This document shows, piece after piece, positions 59,240 through 64,000 of a stretch of 64,000 nt of DNA; position 1 is the stretch's first letter, and every line of letters starts with the position of its first letter. The notes under the pieces were generated by a model, which saw only the letters and a program-made list of their open reading frames with translations, did not search any database and was not told the origin of the DNA. A program made the position numbers and the translations under genes. This DNA is from Owenia fusiformis (Eukaryota; Annelida; Polychaeta; Sabellida; Oweniidae), in the NCBI GenBank assembly GCA_903813345.2, contig CAIIXF020000009.1, positions 31,621,259-31,685,258 on the forward strand, in the 5' to 3' direction.

Positions 59240-62200
59240 GACGAGATAGCGTTGTTAGTGCGACATATAATTATGCTTTAGCAACGAGGCATCGTGGCAA
59301 CGTGGCATCGTGATACCATCGTGAATATAATTAGTAATATTAATACAATTCATGATTATGATGATTGATCTGGGACAAAACGCCCTCACCTGTTGATCAC
59401 CACTCATCACATGTTAATTAAAAAACAATAGGATATCATATATTTAAATGTCAGTCAGATTGAACAGAATCATGAATTATAAGTTGGAATTCGTTTCTAT
59501 CTTCGACTTCCAAAGTTATTATAGACTGATGTTGGAGCAAATGAAACCTTGAGAATCAAGAGGATTCGTTTCCCTCTGTCCACGTCAATTGAAAATGTCC
59601 AAATATTACAGGCATAATCAATCAATTTACTTTAATGCAATCCTGTCAACGATCAAGTGATCATTGTCGTGAACCTGTAATATAATGACCTAGATGTCAT
59701 AATATTACATTTTTGTATCATGAAAAAATAAGAAAACCCATTATGGACTGATCGTAAAACTATCTTGGGGATAAACGTTGACACTGATCGGAAAAGATGC
59801 GTTCGTGCCGCTTAAAAATCGATCGGCTTTACACCCTCGATCATCTCACAACATGGAGATCGCGTTTGAACAATTTTTCACGTCTGCTATAAACGAAACA
59901 GCGAAACGATTCCAGAGTCGAGATAATTTTTGAATAATGTGGTTTTAACTCTGATTCTATTCCGTTTGCTGGTACCGCTGACGTTTTGAAATATTGAGTT
60001 AGATGAGGATACATCCGTTGTATTATTAGTCTTTAGCTTTTAGCTGGGATCATGTCAACATTGCAGGTGTAGGCTATTGTTTTCACTGACAGCTAATTTA
60101 TCTTAACAAGATAATGGAACTGAAGTAATTGAAGTCTTGGCACAGTACATCTTTGCATGGTTGCATTTTGGTGCCTGTATCAAATTTAAATCCCTGGATT
60201 TCTTCTCTTTTAAAGTCCACAATATAACTTACATTGATCTTGGGTAGAAAGCAGTGACGTTAAATGTTCTGGGGATGGAGTGTTGTGGGATCCACTGCCT
60301 CAGACCCACAACCTTAAGATAAAGAGACTCTGATAAATCAGAATGGGTATGGAGGGGTACAGAAGGGTTTGATGCAAAACTATCATTCTGGTGTTTTAAC
60401 AAACAGTAGCTTACTGTATTAATATTTACCTCGAGTCTGGTTATTTTGGAACTAAACCAAGACCTCCAAAGTCACCCTGATTTGAAGATTTAGGTTTCAT
60501 TTACAATTCAGAAGGCGAAACAGTTGAATGAATAAAACAATTTCCAGTTAGCTACTGAGAGTTGTCCGTCTTAAGCGCCACTTAAACAGAGAACACGCTA
60601 ATGAGAAGTTACTTAAGAGACTCTACGAGAGGATTAGGAAAACACTTCGATGAAATCCACTCATCAATTTCTGGAAGTCTTGAGATTGCTTGTAATTTTA
60701 AAGCATATTCAGCGTTTAGCATGTTTGATCAATATTACGTTTAATCTATGTTGCAGATATTAACATCAACAACAGGTTGTTCAGATGATAGTGCACTGTT
60801 GTAACAGTTATACCGACGCTTTCTCCTTTATGAATTCTCATTTTCTGTGACATCAATGATTTAAAAACAACTAAAATAAGGGGGTAGCTTATGATAAAGG
60901 GAATAATCTCAATTATGGCTTCGGTGGCCATTTTTCACACAGTAAGAGCAATCATTCCCGTTTGATGAAGTTTTTTAATCATTGCAATCTTGGGACTATC
61001 AAAAGAGAGATACATATTATAGTGCTTCTTTGTTTTAATCACTTGGATCATTTAATTGAAGAAAAAGCGGTACATATTTACTGGTATACACGATCCTCAG
61101 TATTTCCCTTGGTAAATATAAACGAGAATAGAAATGAGAGCAATAGTATTTAATAAGAAAACAATTAATAGGAAAATCCGTCCTTGATTAAAATCAATTC
61201 AAAAGTAACTGACGGGTGTGACGAGTTTTTCTAAGATGGACACAACACCTACACTTATCATTTCACTAACATTTCCCGTTAACACAGGTATGATCTGCGC
61301 TTTTTTGTATTTGCGGATTATGTTTCCTGGCTAGAAAGATTCTCCTTCGGAAAACAAAATGAGATACATGCCATTTGAGTATAAGGATATTTCATACTTT
61401 CATTAAAGAATAGCCCCTCTGCTTAGCTAACAGAGAGAGTCTGATGGATCGGGATGTTTTATGTCCCTGTTTTATATAAGTATCCCATATCCCGACAGTA
61501 ACCTATTAACAAGGATAAAATCATTAAAGAATCATACTCATATACGAGATCAGATAAATATTGCAGTGATCAAAATGACTTGTATTTGAATAGGCGTCAG
61601 TTACATCCATTGATATATTACTGTTACGGTTATGCCGACCCTGCACTTCACGTTAATTGTGATTTGCCTGTAATCGAATTACAACAATGTTTACATCTAC
61701 AAATTGAAACTTTTCCCGCTTATACAGCTTTGATCGTGCAAACACCATGATCCCCATCCACGAATTTCTGAGGATAAACACCGGCTCTTGAATGATAAAT
61801 GCTTTGATCCCCACTTATTGATATTGTATCGATAGTTGAGTATCATCACGTTATCAAAATCTAGTATCATCTAACCCATAACAACAGTAACAACATTGAA
61901 ACACAAAACAAACAATATGCACTTATCTATGCACTTAAAATGACAGCGCCACATTTCATAAAATTAATGATAGCAAGTACAATGCATGGTACGTCAAAAT
62001 TTAAGGTCAATATTAATTTTTTATTGCTTCAATATGGATCGATTCTAACATTGGATGATTAACGTATTTGTGCATATGTTGTGAACATTTAACCCATTAA
62101 TGACTATAGGGTCAATATCAAGGGTAATCACAAAAAATAGCAAGTAACAATTCCACGATGCGTAATTGGGTTCTTATTTTGGTTTGAGGTTAGTGTCCCA

Positions 62201-62310
62201 AAATTCTGAAATTAACAATCTGTTCAACGATATGACACATACTTTATTCAAATACGTGTTTAAGTACGTGTTCAACCTGATGGTATAGCAAATTAAAGAT
62301 ATTTTCTTAC
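59240..62310. other. Intron 1, 5' portion adjoining exon 1
   Basis: Unique AT-rich sequence with no recognised repeat or exon. Such early-intron sequence is a usual place for regulatory elements, but nothing specific is visible. Confidence 0.4.
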
Positions 62311-62449
62311 CCGTTCCGCCTATTCCAGCTGGAGGGATAGCATCTTGAGGTCCGTGTACATTTGGGACGGCAAATGGCCTCTTATCCATGCCATCATTCC
62401 CGTTCACCGCGCTAGTCTTGGGATCAGGGTCGCTATCACCAAAACCCAT
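62311..62449 (-). CDS. SYT: Synaptotagmin-type gene, coding exon 1 (N-terminus)
   Basis: First coding exon of a minus-strand gene: 46 codons plus one base (phase 1). It starts MGFGDSDPDP and ends with the donor GTAAGA at 62310-62305. I chose this ATG because an in-frame TAA lies 18 nt upstream (62465-62467) and no strong acceptor lies between them. The peptide is polar, rich in Asp, Pro, Gly and Asn, and has no cysteine or signal peptide, as expected for the short luminal/extracellular tail of a synaptotagmin. The exon ends with G and exon 2 begins with CA, so the junction makes an in-frame Ala codon. This phase match across a 45.9 kb intron is the main reason for joining the exons. The vertebrate SYT3/6/9/10 N-terminal cysteines are not seen. 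The exon itself is likely; the ATG being the true start is slightly less certain. Confidence 0.68.
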
Positions 62450-64000
62450 CCCAATAAAATCCTTTTAATTGTGTTACATCGTTAATTATATCCTAAAACA
62501 TGTTAATATCTCCTTGAAAATTATTGTCAATAAGTAGTACGGCTAGACTCAGTGAGAGTGGTTGATATTCCAATAGTTGTTTCTTATATTCAACGGATCG
62601 ATCAGCTTGCTTTGAACCCGGGATTGTGTATAACAGTTCTCAGTTACTGCATTTGCCTTATCTACTCGAGTCACAGGTGTATCAAGTTTCTCTTATACAC
62701 ATTCCCCGGCCATAAGTTTTATCACAACTGTTGCATATTGCGGATACGATACTTGACGGATATCAACGCACATCTACAAATGATACTAGTTTTCATAATA
62801 TGAGATATAAGAGAAAGGGTAATCCAAATAAGAGCCTGTGAATAGGCTCATCCACTCATTAATTAGCATGTTGTTGCGACAACAATTGCAATGTAAGTGA
62901 TGTATCGAGGAATCAGGAAATTAGAGGATGTGTCGATCGGTTAACACCATCATAAATAGAAGGTCTATCCATAAATAAGTGATGGGGAATCTCTCATTTT
63001 GAGAGAGAAATGTTGCCCCAAGTCTTTTCTTTCGTCATCCCAAGTTTCTCTCAACGTGGTAATTCACGCACTCTCCATATCTGTCCTTTTGGGAAAATCT
63101 GCAATGCAACAGAGAGATTTGAATTTATAGGTAAATATCAAAAAATTAACCAAATATTTATCATTCTATAAAGCCACATAACTTTCGTAAGAGAGAGATA
63201 GCGTAATCGTGGTGAACGCATCTACCTTGAAGGCAAGGGACCGCCAGTTCGATCCCAGATATTATCGTTAAAACATAAACTCGGCCAACTCTCTCGGCCC
63301 CTTGTCTGTATCAACCCCTTTTCTGTCTCAAATTTTACACATTTCATTATTAAACTATCTATCCAAAATAATATTCCTGTATCTTAAAACGCTTCTAAAA
63401 ATCCTAATTATCGAATATGGAAATACTTGAACAATAAGTATCAAAACTCGAAAGGGAAAATGTTCAACTACGATATTACATAGGGGAACTCCGGGAAACC
63501 TTACCAATTGAACGGGCGGAGAAAAGCAAGGTTTACATGAAACTCTCAAGCCTGCAACCTCTACCTGAAGCCAGAGAGCTGGATGCATTTGGGTTTAAAT
63601 CTAAACTGTATGAGGGGTCATTTTCTTTGTTGTTTACCCACATTGTAAATAATATTATTATTGTATAGCAATCCGAATGATCAATTCCTATTTTAGTTCA
63701 CTGTATTTGTATTCTTATGAATTGCTCCTTGATGTCATTTCCACCTTACTTACTTACAATTTGCTATTTTATGTCATCAATAATATGTGTTGCCATAAAC
63801 TTGCCAATGTATCTATTCTACTATAGTACCAGTGTCTATATACCAACTGTCCAAATTGTTTCAAATATAAAATTATGTATGACAATGTTCACATTTTAAG
63901 TCAGTCATTTTGAATTTTTTTGTGACCTGAACAACCACAAACCACATTAGGCTCAACTTAGTACCACCTTCCTGTTAGAGTACATTCTTGCCACTCTTAG
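62450..64000. other. 5' flank or 5' UTR region of the synaptotagmin-type gene
   Basis: Upstream of exon 1 on the minus strand. An in-frame TAA sits at 62465-62467. I could not identify a TATA box or a definite 5' UTR exon. Confidence 0.35.
63197..63262 (+). repeat. tRNA-like sequence, probable SINE or tRNA pseudogene
   Basis: TAGCGTAATCGTGGTGAACGC resembles a D arm/A box. CTTGAAG resembles a Ser(UGA)-type anticodon loop, and CCAGTTCGATCCC is a B box, at normal tRNA spacing. The anticodon stem has mismatches, and the acceptor stems do not pair well, so it is not a working tRNA gene. Confidence 0.5.

Noticed and set aside
63355-63588. 77-aa minus-strand frame upstream of exon 1
   Set aside because: No similarity recognised, no splice or start context, composition like surrounding DNA.

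Overview
The window is animal nuclear DNA: AT-rich, gene-poor and dominated by repeats. I can support one host gene with confidence. It is a synaptotagmin-type gene on the minus strand that spans almost the whole window. Its coding exons 1-3 lie at 62311-62449, 16211-16376 and 691-903. The splice phases match at both junctions, and the introns are about 45.9 kb and 15.3 kb. The visible part encodes a short N-terminal segment, a transmembrane helix with a basic stop-transfer run, and a linker ending in a Leu-Gly-Asn-Ile-Lys-Pro-Asp-Leu-Tyr motif. The C2 domains would lie beyond the left edge. A neuronal-type gene with giant introns full of DNA transposons, minisatellites and rolling-circle elements suggests a marine invertebrate. 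I cannot narrow the lineage from this sequence.

Layout, left to right. 1-690: intron 3 and unannotated sequence. 691-903: exon 3. 904-16210: intron 2, with a 7.7 kb inverted-repeat element (2561-10246) holding two internal satellite blocks, a broken mariner (10553-11643), a foldback family in three copies, and a degenerate minisatellite interrupted by a hairpin element. 16211-16376: exon 2 with the membrane segment. 16377-62310: intron 1, containing a MULE-like miniature family with about 10-bp target duplications (22.2 and 27.9 kb), two elements with CAC...GTG termini and 5-bp target duplications (23391-25496 and 30615-32094), a 1.6 kb 28-bp minisatellite, further hairpin elements, a 34-bp minisatellite, and a 15.35 kb head-to-tail array of eight Helentron/HINE-like units (38426-53779). 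Beyond 54.5 kb the sequence is mostly featureless, apart from a GC-richer coding-like patch at 59.04-59.24 kb. 62311-62449 is exon 1, with an in-frame stop just upstream of its ATG.

Apart from the synaptotagmin there is no set of genes that act together. The main interest is how the introns are built: eight rolling-circle-type units in tandem, each with an identical perfect DR1 nuclear-receptor motif, and two CAC-ended elements whose ends resemble the Transib/RAG class. One of these carries an open, exon-like reading frame. No autonomous transposase or Rep/helicase gene is intact in the window.
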